A stretch of DNA of 23,354 bases from Reclinomonas americana ATCC 50394 (taxonomy: Eukaryota; Jakobida; Jakobea; Jakobida): the NCBI GenBank assembly GCA_048213135.1, contig PS015547.1:27329-50682 (forward strand), written 5' to 3'. The first letter of the stretch is position 1. Each line of letters begins with the position of its first letter. A model generated the notes under the pieces. The model had not been told where the DNA came from and searched no databases. It saw nothing but the letters and a program-made list of their open reading frames with translations. Both the position numbers and the translations under genes were made by a program. Positions 21,676 through 23,354 of the stretch are shown piece by piece.

Positions 21676-22109
21676 CAAGAAGAAGACGAAAACACAGTGA
21701 GAAAAGAAAGTCAAAGTTGGCCATGCCTCTCAACAAACACAAACACACACACACAAACGCACACAAGGCAAAGACACAAGCACACAGAGTAACCCTCTCT
21801 CTCTCACACACACACGCACACACATGCACACACAAGCACAGACAAGAGCGCAACGTGCAATGCACACACTCTTTCACACTCACACTCTCTCACTCACACA
21901 CACACACGCACGCACGCACCTCTTCTCACACACACACTCTCACGCAAAAGTGGACAGTCACGGCCAATGCCGGACAGAGCTCGCGCGGAAACCGACATCC
22001 AAAAAAGCCCTCACTCGCTGTGAGAGCTCGCACTTTGATCGCAAAAGACAGCAGGCGACGTGAGAGTGTCTGTGTCTGTCTGCGTTGTTGTTTTTTTGAG
22101 AAATAGATA
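21676..22109. promoter_or_regulatory. Divergent PRP38A (-) / ATG13-like (+) upstream region with CA/CT repeats
   Basis: The region from 21735 to 21950 is imperfect CA, CACG and CT microsatellite. The part from 21950 to 22109 is more complex and precedes the ATG13-like start. It should hold promoters of both genes. No gene is visible in it, though an ATG GCC AAC at 21724 on the minus strand could in principle begin PRP38A. Confidence 0.5.
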
Positions 22110-23354
22110 ATGGCGGAGCAGCGATGGAAGTCGACTTGGCGGGAATTCTTCTCCACATGTGCGCGCACTGTGCTGGGCGCGCGACGAGTGACACACGCTG
22201 GTGATCTCATGGAGAGCACGACAACAACGGCGGCGACGACCGCATTAGCCTCTGGAGCAATGGCAGTGCCTGGAGTGGGAGTGGGAGGAGGAGGAGGAGC
22301 AGCAGCGATTCTGTCGTCCACTCCTCCTGCTTCCTCTTCTTCTTCTTCGTCGAGTGGAAGGCCGAGTGCGTCGGCAGCTGCTGCTAGTGGAGGAGCGGCG
22401 CCGTTGGGGACATCGTCTGCGCAGGTGTGTAAAAGTGGATTTTTTTCTGTTGCGCGTGAGGATGTTCTCTTTTTCCTCTCTCGCTTTCTGTTGCTCGTTG
22501 GTGTGCCTGTTCGTGTCCCCTTCTTCTCGTGTGTCTTCATCGTGCGCGTTGTCAGCGGTTGATGTCAGGCGAGTGGAGTTGATGTCCCGTTCTTTCCCGC
22601 TTGTTTACAGTTGTTTGTGCACACGCACGTGTATCGCTCAGCGAGTGCGTGAGTGTGTCTGTGTTTGTTTGTGAGCGATTCCTTGTGTCCGCGTCTCTCT
22701 GTCTCTCGCTGCGGGCGATTCTTTCGATTGTGATTGAGACGCAGTTCGTGATCGTGCTGGCTTCGATTCTTGTGTGTATGTGTGTGTGGCTTGTCGACGC
22801 TGTGGGGCGAGGAGCTGTGTGCTGTGTGAGACGCAGTTCGTGTGCTGCAGATGTTCCGTGTGTGTTGTAGTCAAATCGTTCCGTCTCGCCTCTTTCTGCG
22901 TGGCACATGGATGGTCCGCCTCTCTCTCTCGCGAAACTGTGGCTGTTCCGTCTCCGATCGCTCACCCTTCCCCTCCCTCCCCCAGTACTGGACCGCCAAC
23001 TTCCACTTGGTGGTTCCCGGCAGCAACCTGGGCGCTCGCGAGGAAGTCGATGCCCTCCGCTTGTCGCAGGAACACGCCAGCAGCCTGCGCATCGACGTCT
23101 TTGTGCGGCGGCCAGGGACGCGGGAGGAGGTGGTGCTCGAGCGATGGTGGTTCCGCCATGAGGAGTCGTTGCGTTTCCACTCTTTCACACCCCGTCACCC
23201 TTCTCTTCCCGCCGCCTCACTAATTTTTTTTGGGGGGGAGCACAGCGACCAAGATCGCCTCGAGCGAAGCCCGATCTCGGCCGTGTATCGCAAGCTGGTG
23301 ATCACGCTGCGTGCGCTCTACGCCAAGCTGCGCGTGTTGCCGGCGCACGAGCTG
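22110..23354 (+). CDS. ATG13: ATG13-like autophagy protein, N-terminal HORMA domain (3' partial)
   Basis: Exons 22110-22424, 22986-23167 and 23246 to the window end give 202 residues so far. The ATG at 22110 begins MAEQRWKSTWREFFSTCARTV, which fits the first helix of the ATG13 HORMA domain, then HAGDLMEST. A Thr/Ala/Gly/Ser insert of about 65 residues follows. Exon 2 has YWTANFHLVVPGSN, then EHASSLRIDVFVRRPG and EEVVLERWWF, equivalent to the family's FNL, CVEI and MELEIWCL strands. Exon 3 has YRKLVITLRALYAKLRVLPAHEL, matching the [23 protein letters not shown]-type helix by pattern. ATG13 activates the ATG1/ULK kinase at autophagy initiation. Intron 1 is 561 nt, the longest unbroken intron seen, and intron 2 has a GTTGCG donor. 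Confidence 0.75.
22425..22985 (+). other. 561-nt intron 1 of the ATG13-like gene
   Basis: The donor is GTGTGT after a CAG codon; the acceptor follows a CCCTCCC-type pyrimidine tract. The interior is GT/TCT-rich, with repeated GTGAGTGTGT- and CTCTGTCTCTC-like words. I see no second gene or structured RNA in it. Confidence 0.6.

Overview
The window is nuclear DNA of a GC-rich eukaryote, most likely a free-living unicellular one. Nearly every gene is cut by many short introns (mostly 55-80 nt), intergenic spacers are tiny, and CA, CT and GA microsatellites sit in introns and spacers. I cannot name the lineage. Two assembly gaps are present (9680-10002 and 21656-21675). All exon models below were assembled by hand from splice signals, reading-frame continuity and protein-family similarity; about 69 introns were resolved.

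Layout, left to right: a SAC3/GANP-domain protein (SAC3D1-like, +, 5' end incomplete); a peroxisomal enoyl-CoA hydratase/isomerase with a C-terminal PTS1 (-); a membrane-anchored 5'-nucleotidase-family ectoenzyme in 13 exons (-); a basic Trp-repeat protein of unknown function (+); a 32-exon gene for an ELYS/AHCTF1-like nucleoporin covering 6688-15014 (-); 74 bp away and divergent, a protein with a CDC48/p97-type N domain, no ATPase domains and a C-terminal membrane anchor (+); a bacterial-looking major facilitator transporter with five introns (+); an unrecognised gene (-); the splicing factor PRP38A with a C-terminal Hub1-interacting (HIND) motif (-, first exon missing); and the start of an ATG13-like autophagy gene (+, running off the window).

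There is no operon-like pathway, but three themes recur. Nuclear pore and mRNA export: SAC3-like and ELYS. Membrane and proteostasis: the CDC48-N protein and ATG13. Splicing: PRP38A with HIND. The strongest unexpected signals are the tail-anchored CDC48-N-only protein, and a recurrent non-consensus 5' splice site GTTGCG(T) used by about 11 introns in seven different genes, together with one strong and one possible GC-AG intron. This second signal fits suggestively with the Hub1-binding tail on PRP38A, because Hub1 is known to help use of weak 5' splice sites.
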